NCBI GenBank assembly: GCA_001600415.1
Contig: BCJX01000012.1
Coordinates: 195,516-259,515 of the forward strand
Source: Pascua guehoae
Lineage: Eukaryota; Basidiomycota; Tremellomycetes; Trichosporonales; Trichosporonaceae
Length of the DNA: 64,000 bases
Direction of reading: 5' to 3'
Made by a program: the position numbers and the translations under genes. Below are positions 22,179-31,724 of the stretch, one piece after another (the stretch's first letter is position 1; each line of letters opens with the position of its first letter). Below the pieces are notes generated by a model, which was given only the letters and a program-made list of their open reading frames with translations, ran no database searches and had not been told where the DNA came from.

Positions 22179-23068
22179 GGTTGTGGATAAATGTTGTTTG
22201 TTGTACAGTATAATGAAACTCGACCTCGCGCGCTTCTGTCCCAACGCGTTGAATTCAAGTCGTCACCAGCAACTAGCAACTAGCACAGAGTGGTTGCCGA
22301 CGTGTCGCTCACGTGGCAAAAGTGGAGGTAAGGGGTGAAACCCTTGTGGCGCCCGCTGAGTGCGGTGCTGCAGATCGGTCAGTGGCACAGAGGCTGCGGG
22401 GTAGTCGTCTACAGGTGGGCGAATAGGAGAGCTCGAGGACTGTCCCAATTGCTGTCTGTCACTAAGAAGACTGTGCATCTCTTCGCAGCAACGGGACAGG
22501 TGTCAAAGTTGGTCGAGAGTGGACGAAAATAGCCGCGGTCGTTGCTACGGCCACAGGCACAGAGCACAGCATAAGCGCCTCCTCGGATACAAACTGACAG
22601 GGCAGAGTGGGCGGGAAGCGGTTCATCATGCAATGCACAACTGCTATTGACCATAGTAGTTGGAAACACCAACCTTGGCCCGTCAAGGTACAGGTGTGTC
22701 CGGAAAGTTACGAGACTGCTTTGAGCTTGAGGGTACGGTGTGTTTCGATGGTCAACTGCAGGAAATGCACGATACAACAAGCAGGGAACGGCAGTGTGCT
22801 CATTTGCTTCCCCATGGATTGGTCGGTAGAATGTCTCTGAGCAACTTTGCCTGGGCCGAGCTGAAAGTGGCAGTCTCTAGACTATCCCGACGCACCTGTA
22901 AGTGCCTAAACCCCAAGTGACCGCCACACCCCAAGGCTGTCGTTGGCCTCATCAACTTCCATGTGCGTCCGAGTGCCACCACGAACTTTCCTGTACAACG
23001 AATTTCATTCTTTCCTCATTGGCAAAATGCCTACAGAATAACCTTTCTAAATCATACCTGGCTACAGC
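22179..23068. other. Spacer between PMT4 and the TauD-type gene, carrying a MITE
   Basis: There is no gene. It contains the PMT4 upstream region and, at 22691-22898, a short inverted-repeat element described separately. The remainder shows nothing assignable. Confidence 0.6.
22691..22898. mobile_element. MITE (Tc1/mariner-like terminal inverted repeats), copy 1
   Basis: A 208-bp non-coding element bounded by TA on both sides (22689-22690 and 22899-22900), the target duplication made by Tc1/mariner transposases. The left end reads CAGGTGTGTCCGGAAAGT, then GAGACTGC. The right end, on the other strand, reads CAGGTGCGTCGGGATAGT, then GAGACTGC. Over about 29 bp the ends match at roughly 23 positions. 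There is no transposase reading frame inside. Two further copies with related ends lie at 28194-28455 and 28937-29016, which makes chance unlikely. Confidence 0.8.
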
Positions 23069-24334
23069 TTAGGGGTTGGGGACGTCGGGGCGCGACAGGA
23101 CCTCGCTCTCCCACTTGGTATACGCGAGCGCATCGGCGCCAAGGTCCTCCTCGCGGATAAACGGTGCCAGGCCAAGATCGGCGCGGCGCTCCTTGGCGTC
23201 CTTGTCATAGAAGGGCTTCTCGCCAATGGAGACGACGCGGTCGCCCACGCGCCTGCCGAGGCCAGTGTAGTCGAAAGTGGCGGTATGGAAGTTTGTGCGG
23301 TTGTCCCAGATGGCAATGTCTGCAGCAGGTGTCAGCTCCAAACGCGGGTACGTTTCTCATTCTACGCACCGCCAATACCGGGGGCGTTCTTGGTGGTCCA
23401 CTTGAAGCGGACTTGGAGGTCGTGGTTCTGGTCGATGAGCCTGAAGAGGTATTCGAGGAGAAGGTTTGACTCGTCGACGGTAACCCCGAGGATGCGGCGC
23501 GTAAAGCCCTTGTTGACAAAGACGGCCTTCCAGCCAGTGACGGGGTTGACACGGATGACGGGGTGGACGGCCGAGAGATTGTTGCCGACGTTTTCGGGGT
23601 TGCCGCGCTCGCCCGAGCGAAGGTCGTTGCCGAGCGACTTTGTGGTCCGGTGGAAGAACTGGGCCTCGTGGAGTGCTTCCTTGCCCTCGAGAAGCTCGCG
23701 GAAGACTGGCGACAGGCGCGAGTAGACCTCGTATCCCGACGCCCACAGCGTGTCGCCGCCGGTCGGAGGCGCAGTGTGGATCTTGAGCAGCGCATAGTCG
23801 GACGGGACGGGCTCAAAGGTAATGTCCGAGTGCCAGCCGGCGCGAGCGAGCTTGGAACGGTCGCCCTGGTACTGCGCGCCGCGGCGCTGCGAGTCGAGAA
23901 TGGTGATCTCGTCGCCCTTGGGCGAAGTGGCCTCGGTCGTCGGGTGGATGTGAAGCGTCGACGCTGCAGGCTTGCCCGACAGCTTTCCCAGCTGTTCGCC
24001 GAGAATCTTCTGCTCGTCGACATTGATGTCCTGGCCACGGAAGAAGACGACACCCCGCTCAGACACTGTGCTGTCAGCTCACTGTGCTTGTGCAGACCCA
24101 CTCACCAAGCACCGCCAGGTCCTTGATCAGCTCGTCGGCGTTGGCGGCCTTGATGAGCGACGACAGCTGGACGTCGCCAGTAAACTCTTCGCCAATGACA
24201 GGGGTGAGCTCGTGGTGCTCATACTTGTCGAGCGACTTGTTGCGGCGGATAGGCTCGCGGCTCGCGCGGACCGAAATGTTGCCCACAACGCCAGAGGTTG
24301 GGGCGGTGGTCGTGGTAGTAGTCGTGGCGGACAT
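23069..24334 (-). CDS. TauD/TfdA-family Fe(II)/2-oxoglutarate dioxygenase (sulfonate/taurine type)
   Basis: Three exons: 24334-24106, 24065-23370 and 23319-23069, joining in frame to 391 aa. After a Thr-rich start comes RGVVFFRGQDI. The iron-binding GWHSD (His and Asp about 152-154) is followed by GGDTLWASGYEVYSRLSP, TGWKAVFVN, KWTTKNAPGIGD and IWDNRTNFHTATFDYTG (distal His), with a following Arg for 2-oxoglutarate. This is the full facial triad of the TauD group. Family enzymes hydroxylate alkylsulfonates such as taurine to release sulfite. The exact substrate is not determined by sequence and could be another carboxylate/sulfonate. The gene is divergent from a Dal5-type transporter across 1.45 kb, which supports a role in organosulfur use. 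Cytosolic by default. Confidence 0.9.
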
Positions 24335-25783
24335 TGCTAGTCAGGTCGTTAGAGTGGCTGGAGAAGTAACAAGATGAGGGTTCTGGCCATTCACTCCCGA
24401 TAAAGGCTGGTCTTTTGTAAACGCCAAGATGCCAGAAAGTATCGGTCGTGGCCGACACTACGCCGTCGTCATCACTTCACAGGATCCCGCGACTGACAAG
24501 CCCAATTGCGAAGTGAGCATCACATACAGTACCCATCGGCTGAAGCCGATGGCGGCAGTTCTCGTCGGCGACGGATGGAGACCGTGTCGACTGAGCGTAG
24601 ATGCCACAACCATGGTTGCGTCTTGACGCCATCTGTCAGATCGTGTTCGCAACCATCTTGATCGCGCTTGAGGATGTAGCGTTGAGCAGTCGCTGTGCAA
24701 TGAACGATTGCTGCGACGTCCAGTAGTATTGCAGATTTTGGGCAGAAATTCCATATACCTGGATGCCAGTATTGCTGAACAAGCACCAAGAGAGCGTGCC
24801 TTGGACGTGCCGGTCTTGCCGAGCTCATGAACGATCGGCATGGTCTACATCTGCGACTCTGCGCATCGCCTTGGGAGCGATATGCTTATGCCGCGATGGT
24901 CACGAGCAGACGCGAGTAATGACGACGTCGCTTGACGAGTGGCTGGGCCCGGATATCAAAGTTGACGGTATGTTGTCTCGTACATGCCCTTGAGATCGTT
25001 GCGGGAAGGTCTTTTGTTCTTGATGAAAGGTGAATGTTGAAGACGTGCGGGTTGTTGAGCACGTCAGGCGCCACTGTAGTCACGAAACCAAGCGAAATAT
25101 GCTTCTGGTGCGCCACGCACAGGCACCGGTTCCTGTGCTAAGATGGGCTACTCTGCGAGCCAACCGAGCCAGCATTGATGCAGTCCGCCCGTCTGCATCC
25201 TGACAAGCAAGTGCGGCGTATTTAGTAGTGTTGGCGGAAGATTAGTATTGCGTGATGGGCGGCATGGATGGTGCCCAATGTTGTTGTCCAAGGCGCTTGT
25301 GAATTCTGAAACAGTCGACCGTTCGTGGCACTCTGTGCCAAGAAATGTGGCGACCAAAGTCTTATCAGTCCTATTGTTCAGGGGCTAGGCCTTCCACGGC
25401 CATCTCGCATCGCTGTCCGGCATCGCCATCGGCATCTTTTACCCATCTTTACTGCCCACCACTCTGCCAACCTGTGCCAAGGCCTCCTTTGTGCTGCTGA
25501 GCAATTCAGACATTTTCTCGGAGCAAGGCTTTTCCTCAACATGGCTGTCCATAGCGTGATCCACAACGCGGATGACACGGACGGAGGAGAGCGACAAAAA
25601 GACCGAGACTGAAATCATATCGGCTGCGCTTTGCTTCTGGAAACATTCATAAAGATGTCCAGGCTGAGCGATGCAAAGACCAAGAAGCAACTCTCAGCAA
25701 CAGACTGCAGCAACCGACCTCTGCAGCCCACCACGCCCCCACCAGTCAAGCACGTCACCACGACTTGTACTTCTGTCTGCAAG
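24335..25783. promoter_or_regulatory. Divergent promoter region shared by dioxygenase and MFS transporter
   Basis: 1449 bp between two divergent starts. It holds no supported gene. GATAA/TTATC motifs occur near both ends (about 24397-24402 and 25361-25367), the type bound by fungal GATA factors, but such short motifs are also expected by chance. A short perfect hairpin CCATCGGC-TGAA-GCCGATGG lies near 24533-24552. Co-regulation is inferred from arrangement only. Confidence 0.45.
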
Positions 25784-27893
25784 ATGGGTACTACCACCAA
25801 CCCCCGCCCCGACGATGTCGAAGCCAACGCCGACTATGACACCAAAAAAGTCATTCTGCCTTCCCCTTCAAGCAGCGACTCGGACGCCGACTCGGAGTAC
25901 CGCAAGCACCTGTGAGCTCCTACTAGAATACGAGACTGGCACTGACGTCCAGCCTGTACGAGCCTGCCGACAATTGGGAGAACAAGCACCGCTGGGACCC
26001 GGCTGCGACATGGACACCCGAAGAACAGCGAAAGCTCACGCGTCGGCTCGACTGGCGCGTCACCCTGCCTGCGTGCATCTTCTTTGCGGCCCTCCAACTT
26101 GACCGCGGCAATGTGAGTGGCAACCATCGTCGAGACCGAAAAGGTTGCACCAGCTGATGAAGAAAGATTAGTAACGCTCTTTCCGACAACATGCTTGGAG
26201 ACATTGGAATTACCACCGGCGACTGTAAGGGAACCGGGACCCGACATCACATGCTGACATCCAGACAATGTCGGTATGACCATCTTTTACGTTTCCTTCC
26301 TCTTCGCCGAGCTCCCGTCGCAAATGATCTCGAAAAAGCTCGGCTCGGATGTCTGGATCCCCATCCAGATGATGGCCTGGTCGGTCGTTGCCATTGGGCA
26401 GGCCGGCATTAACGGCAAAGCCAGCTTTTTCGTTACCCGTTGTCTGCTGGGTCTGATCGAGGGCGGCTTTATTGCCGACACGAGTGAGTTTCCGGTACCT
26501 GCTTTCAATGTTGTAAACCCAGCATGGGCTAACCTCCCAGTCCTGTATCTCAGTTATTACTACAGTGCGCACCCAAACTCCAGGTGGAGTCGCGTGTTGT
26601 CGTTTTTGCTGACTCTTGCAGCCGCTGGAGAGCTTACCATTCGCCTCACATGGTTCTGGGTCTCGTACACGCTTACGAATATTATCGGCGCTTTCCTCGC
26701 CGCTGGTCTTTTGCTGCTGCGCCACCACACCAACACTTCCGGCTGGCGCTGGCTGTTTGGTATCGAGGGCGGCATGACATTCCTCGTCGGTGTCTGGGCT
26801 CAGTTCTACCTCCCTCCGGGTCCCACTCAGACCCACAGGTCGCTGTGGGGTCGTATCCGGGGCAAGGGGTGGTTTACCGAGCGCGAGGAGGTGATTATTG
26901 TCAACAAGGTCATCCGTGATGACCCAACCAAGTCGGACAGTAAGTCATCACCTGGGCCTCCCCGCAATCACGATTTGCTCACCACGCAGTGCACAACCGC
27001 GAGGGACTGGACTTGAAGCAGATCTGGCTCTCCCTGACCGACTACGACCTTTGGCCCCTCTACGCCCTCGGCCTGATCCACCAAATGGCGCCCGGCACTG
27101 TCCAGGCCTACTTTACGCTCACGCTCAAGAACATTGGCTACTCTACGTTCAACACCAACTTGCTCACCATTCCCGCCAACGTCCTCGCCATTGTCCAGTC
27201 CCTCTTCCTCGCGTGGCTGCAGCGCAGGACCAACCAGCGCGTCTGGACCGCCTCGCTGTCAAACTGGTGGCTCCTTATCATGATGATTGCTCTCATCAGT
27301 ATTCCCGACAACGCCGACCCGTGGACGCGGTGGGCGCTTCTGACCCTCATCAAGGGCTACCCTGTGAGTGGCGACAACGCGATCACGCACAAGGTTGGAC
27401 ACCATCTGATATTAATCCCAGTACGCGCACCCGCTTATCGTGTCCATGAACTCGATGAACGCCGGATCGGTCCGCACACGCACAGTCGCTTCTTCAGTGT
27501 ACAACATGTTTGTCCAGGCCGGCAGTCTGGTTTCGTCCAACGTCTACCAGCCTTGTGAGTGGTTGAAGCCAGGCCCCTGCGCAACCGCTGTAGCCCACCT
27601 ACGGCACCATGCTCACACCCACCAGCCGACGCACCGTACTACCACAAGGGCAACCGCGTCCTCCTCGGCGTCATTGCCGTCACGCTTGTCGTCTTTGTCT
27701 TCACAAAGTTCTGGTACGTCTGGCGCAACGCCCAGCGCGCCAAGATCTGGGACGCCATGACCAAGGACGAGCAAGAGACGTACATCAAGACGACGACCGA
27801 TCAGGGCAACAAGCGGTGAGTTGTGGCCGGGCAGAGATGGGGCGTGCTTGTGCTCACACGGATTTCAGACTCGACTACCGCTTCCTCCATTAG
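25784..27893 (+). CDS. MFS transporter, anion:cation symporter (Dal5/allantoate permease-like) family
   Basis: Ten exons: 25784-25911, 25953-26112, 26167-26224, 26265-26483, 26541-26564, 26622-26939, 26990-27363, 27422-27554, 27626-27815 and 27869-27893, joining in frame to 542 aa. After an acidic Ser/Asp-rich N-terminus come RRLDWRVTLPACIFFAALQLDRGNISNAL and then membrane helices with YVSFLFAELPSQM, TRCLLGLIEGGF, YTAGELTIRLTWFW and GWRWLFGIEGGMTFLVG. These are hallmarks of the Dal5/nicotinate/allantoate transporter group. The family imports organic anions including allantoate, biotin precursors, nicotinate and, in some yeasts, sulfonates or cysteine. With the adjacent TauD-type gene, a sulfonate substrate is a reasonable guess. 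An in-frame upstream ATG at 25655 would add 43 residues of unusual composition; I prefer 25784. One exon is only 24 bp. Confidence 0.9.
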
Positions 27894-28660
27894 GTCATGC
27901 CACAGACGTCAAAAGGATCGTGATAGTGCAAGTGGTAAAGAGGAGAAAGGATACAGCGTCAATATGAGCAGGAGCTTGAAGCGTTAAGAGCTACCTTGGT
28001 CGTTGGTGCTGGGTCCAGACCGTACATAGAATAGATGGGTTAGGTCTTCAAAGGTTTTGTTAGGTATTCCGTTCCGTGAATGAAAGTGATGATCTGGGCG
28101 TGTAGGCCGAAGCAATGTCGGTGTCCATACCGACAGCTCTAAACGATGCGAGTCTCCGGTCAATATTGGCTGACCTGTTGTGATTTTATTATACAGGTGT
28201 GACCGGAAAACATTGAGACTGCCCCGTTGAGCTCGGTCGCACGCCGCAGGGTCTCGTACAGGAAATGCCATCTCCCACTGTTGTCTTGAGGCTGTAGTCC
28301 TTGATGTGCATGGTGGACATTATGATATGATAGAAGTTGTCCTGATGCACGACTTCCTACTGGTCCCATCAGATTGATTAGAGAGTGTCCATGCTCAACA
28401 TCGTGTGCGACCGAGCTCAAGGTGATAGTCTCAAAATACTTTCGGGCTGCACCTGTATCTTGCAACGTCACCGCACAACAAAGCGGGCCCCCGAAATCGA
28501 TCGAAAATTCAATAGATGTAGCGCGTTGCTCATGTCCCTCAAAGGACGTGACTAGACGACTGAACTGGCGCTGCTGCATGGACCCCCGCATCATGCGGAG
28601 ACACCGGGTCCTGCTATGAACCGACCTGGCCTCTGGCCAATCTCCCCCACCTCTAGCGAC
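27894..28660. other. Convergent spacer between MFS and GH105-like genes, carrying a MITE
   Basis: There is no gene. The 28194-28455 portion is MITE copy 2. The remaining sequence is somewhat AT-richer than neighbours and shows nothing else. Confidence 0.6.
28194..28455. mobile_element. MITE (Tc1/mariner-like terminal inverted repeats), copy 2
   Basis: 262 bp, flanked by TA at 28192-28193 and 28456-28457. The left end CAGGTGTGACCGGAAAA leads into TTGAGACTGCC. The right end, reverse strand, is CAGGTGCAGCCCGAAAG leading into TTGAGACTATC. It shares internal words with copy 1 just inside the left end (TTGAGCT and CAGGAAATGC), so the two descend from one element and do not merely share ends. No coding capacity. 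Confidence 0.8.
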
Positions 28661-30290
28661 TCAAGACCGGACAGCGGGCTCCGCCTGCAGCCTCGACCAC
28701 TCTACGAGCGCAGCCATGGCGAGTCCCTGCCCGTACGGCATGGGCACGATTGGGATCTGGCGGTAGAGATCGAGCGTGTCCAGTATCGGCGTGCCATAGC
28801 TGACATTGACGACTGTGCCGTCTGGCTGGATGTTGGCGACGACGGCGGCGAGCGCCCGCTCCGCCGTGGGGAGGTAGGTGCGGTCGAGGAGGTTCTGGGC
28901 GTGAGTCAGCCTAGAGGGTGGGAATGGGTACATGTACATGCGCATTTGGAAAGTCGTGAGACTGCCACAGTGAGGCACGAGCGCGTAGCAGTCTCACGAC
29001 TTTCCAGATGTACCTGCAGTGTCGAAACTCACAGTCCGTATTCCCATGAGGATACCGGCGGCAAACCCCGCACTCGCGCTGACTTCGAGGTAGCTCCCGG
29101 CGTCGTCGAGGAGGGTATGCCACAGCCCGCTCTCGTCCTGGAGCCGCACGAGCGCGTCCACCTGGCGCCTATAGGCCGCCGCCATGGTGCGGCCCACGGG
29201 GTCCCGGTCGTCCAAACCCATAATGTCGAGGAGGAGCGGGAGGGCATATGTGATCCAGCAATTGCCGCGCCCCCAGCGCGCGCGGGCAAAGTTGTGCCCC
29301 ACGCGGCCTGGGTCTTTGGGTGTGTACTCCCACCCGTGGAACCACAGGCCGGTCGCGCAGTCCTCGAGACGCCGCATGTGCAGGAGGACCTGGTACTTTG
29401 CCTCGGCGAGGTAGGCGGGGCGGTTGCGCAGGACTCCGATGCGCGCGAGCGGGACGACGGTCATGAAGAGCGTGTCGGCCCAGAGCTGGTCCTTGTTTTC
29501 TTTGCGATACGTGACTGTGGGTCAGCAAGGGGGAGGAAGAGGGTGTGACTGGTCGACGGCAAAGCGTGGTGGGGTGGAGAACAATACAACGGCCATGACG
29601 AGGCTGGGGTTTGCTTGGTTTCTGGCGTTGTACGGCGTGGCGACCGTGAGGTGCAAACCAAGTTGCCTTCCATACGACATCGCCAATGTAAACACCATGC
29701 AAACCCCCCCGTCCCCCCCCCCACCCCCACCCCCAACCACTGTACTCACTATGCTGGAACCCCCCCTCCTGCGTCCTCGCCAGCCCCTCGGCATCCATCG
29801 CCCACCCCGCCCACTCGTCAATCCACGCCTCCCACCGCCCACCCCGCATGCGCCCGTCGGCAACGCACGACGCGAGGGCGTACAGCGGCGCCATGGTGTT
29901 GATATTCTTGGGTGCGCCGGCGCCACCCGTGGCCGCGTTCTGGTGGTCGAACCATGCTTGGATGGTGGCTTGGGCGTGTGTGCTGCCTGGGGATGTGGAG
30001 GAGGCGTACTGGCCATTAGAGGAGGGTACAGTGGGAGGTACAATGGGAGCAAGACCCAACTCACATTCGAGAGCACAGCGAGCGCCACGCCCTGGTTCCA
30101 GTCCCACGCCGCCCACTCCTTCTGGTTAATGACCCTACCCTCCGGCGCTAGAGTCAGCCCCTCCCCAACTTCCAGACGTACTCGTCACGGTAGCTGTCCC
30201 CGTCTCGTCTTTGAGATTCACAAGCGAGTCGGTGAGGAGGCGCACGAGCGCGTCGACGCGGGCGGGCGTGAGGTCGAGCCTGGGTGTCAT
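28661..30290 (-). CDS. Glycoside hydrolase family 105/88-like protein (unsaturated rhamnogalacturonyl hydrolase type)
   Basis: Five exons: 30290-30182, 30147-30065, 30008-29750, 29514-29033 and 28894-28661, joining in frame to 388 aa. Recognisable blocks: PEGRVINQKEWAAWDWNQGV, then NINTMAPLYALAS, then KDQLWADTLFMTVVPLARIG (a conserved Asp-containing motif of GH105), HGWEYTP, FARARWGRGNCWITYALPLLL, QDESGLWHTLLDD and YLEVSASAGFAAGI. The fold expected is an alpha/alpha six-barrel that hydrates and cleaves unsaturated uronyl residues released from pectin or similar polysaccharides. I see no clear signal peptide, consistent with the intracellular location of many GH105 enzymes. Introns 3 and 4 are long (235 and 138 bp); intron 4 contains an 80-bp MITE. 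Substrate is not predictable. Confidence 0.85.
28937..29016. mobile_element. 80-bp fold-back MITE (copy 3) inside intron 4 of the GH105-like gene
   Basis: Two 18-bp arms, GGAAAGTCGTGAGACTGC at 28948-28965 and its exact complement at 28988-29005, are separated by 22 bp. The outer ends match the other MITE copies in spacing and sequence (CATG or CAGG, then GGAAAG, then GAGACTGC). It is flanked by TA on the left (28935-28936) and CA on the right, which may be a decayed TA. The intron (28895-29032) is otherwise only about 58 bp, a normal size, so the insertion explains its length. Confidence 0.82.
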
Positions 30291-30991
30291 TCTTGCAACG
30301 GCCGTTTAGTTGCTCTTGGGGGTGAAGATCAGATTGAGTATAGGTCCAAGTATGATGGCACATAATACCATTGTCAGCACTGAGCGAGTTGTCGGCGAGT
30401 TGCCAACGCCAGTGCCAGAGATAGAACTGTCGTCATGCGAGTGGTGGGTGTCGCGTTGCGCCGATGGCCGGCGCCGACCGGGCCGGTGTCGTGTCGGGCC
30501 GCCGGGCCGTCCTCGATGTCAACCCGCTCAAGGAGTCGTTGCGGTTAGTTGACAATCATCATGATTCTTATCGCTAAGAAGCCAGCGCAGTGGCGACGAG
30601 GCAACTAGAACTTGGGAGCACATACTGTGGGCAAGTACCGGTATGTCGTCGCAATGGCTACAAGGCGAGACTGCTGTGGTGCAACCCCGTTTTGGGCTGC
30701 GTTTGGTTTCGTTGCAAGGGTATACTGTTCCTGTACTGACGGCTGTCTGCTAGATGGCCCATGGGCGCACGCGCAAGGCCTTGGTACTTCCCTCAGTGCA
30801 GGCGCACGACACAGAACCAGGGTTGTTGGTAATGAATTTGTTGATAAATACTTTGTTGATAATGAAATAAAACTCCATTGTCATCACATTTGGCTGTCAT
30901 CACAGCGTTGGGCTGCAACAGACAGTGCAAATGACAGAGGCAGACGTCAATCAGACCGTCATGAGGCGTTTCAATCCCCCCTGTCATCGTT

Positions 30992-31028
30992 GTGGCCTTA
31001 GCTCAGCGGCAGAGCATCAGGTTGCAAC
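30992..31028 (+). pseudogene. tRNA-Cys-like 5' half (relic), inverted relative to the full tRNA-Cys
   Basis: It reads as acceptor strand GTGGCCT, TA, D-stem GCTC paired with GAGC around AGCGGCA, then anticodon strand TCAGG with loop TTGCAAC (GCA anticodon). It matches the 5' half of the neighbouring minus-strand tRNA-Cys closely. No complementary anticodon strand, T-arm or 3' acceptor follows on the plus strand within about 300 bp, so I read it as a truncated copy. Confidence 0.6.
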
Positions 31029-31065
31029 TTCCGGATCACCATGTGCAAAAAGATTGCCTTGGGAC

Positions 31066-31070
31066 AAAAA
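31066..31070 (-). terminator. Pol III T-run terminator of tRNA-Cys
   Basis: On the minus strand a TTTTT run begins 3 nt after the tRNA-Cys 3' acceptor strand, the usual RNA polymerase III stop. Confidence 0.75.
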
Positions 31071-31072
31071 CA

Positions 31073-31173
31073 GTGAGTTCCCAGGATCGAACTGGGGACC
31101 CTCAGATATAGAAAACATGGGATGGAAATCCCGTATTTGCAATCTGATGCAACTACCGCTGTGCTAAACCCAC
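31073..31173 (-). tRNA. tRNA-Cys: tRNA-Cys (GCA) with an intron of about 30 nt
   Basis: On the minus strand, acceptor GTGGGTT pairs with AACTCAC. Anticodon stem TCAGA pairs with TCTGA and the loop begins TTGCAA, giving anticodon GCA. An intron of about 30 nt follows position 37. The variable region is 5 nt. The T-arm is CCCAG-TTCGATC-CTGGG. The D-stem is weak (about three pairs). A T5 terminator follows directly. CCA is not encoded, as expected for a nuclear eukaryotic gene. Confidence 0.9.
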
Positions 31174-31724
31174 TGTGTAGAGATCGCCCTGGTTGCGGCG
31201 TTTTGACCCGGTGTCGACCGAGCAGGCCCTTGGTGAAAATGAGGCTGAGAGGCGGAAGCAAAACGTATGGCCCAGAGTCAGAGTCACGTGACGTGACGTG
31301 ACGTGAGTGGAACCCTGAGTGAGTGCCATACCCCGACCTTTTTGTCAAACAGTGACGACCAACAATAACTCGGCATTGGGTATAACAAGGACGCACGAGA
31401 CTTGGTCCAGAGGGGGTGGAGGGGCGGCAGGGAACATGGGGGTGCTTTTGGATATCGCCTGGGGCGAATTCTTCGGCGAGGGAGCTTGCATCGTTGTCAG
31501 TCGGTGGTGGCCGTGGCGGCCAGAGCCGACAATTCAGGGTACTTAGCCTCTGGCGGAATCAAATTTCAGGCACCGCCACACAAAACAAGCCCAATGAACC
31601 CTGATTGGCTCATTGTGCCACGTGGCATTGCCACACTCGCCGTCGCCACCATTCATGCTTTGCTCGCCGTCTTCGGAACGCTCTTCATCGTCATCTACAT
31701 GCTACTATACAAGAAGAAGGCCGA

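Larger units (their letters stand above)
30291..31724. other. Spacer with tRNA-Cys locus, otherwise gene-free
   Basis: It contains the tRNA features listed separately at 30992-31173. An AT-rich patch with a repeated TTGTTGATAA word covers about 30820-30880. A run of GTGACGTGACGTGACGTGA is at about 31286-31307. No protein gene is supported. Confidence 0.6.

Noticed and set aside
24533..24552. Perfect short hairpin CCATCGGC-TGAA-GCCGATGG taken as a terminator or regulatory RNA
   Set aside because: It is only 8 bp, lies in a fungal promoter spacer where intrinsic terminators do not apply, and such hairpins are expected by chance in a window of this size.
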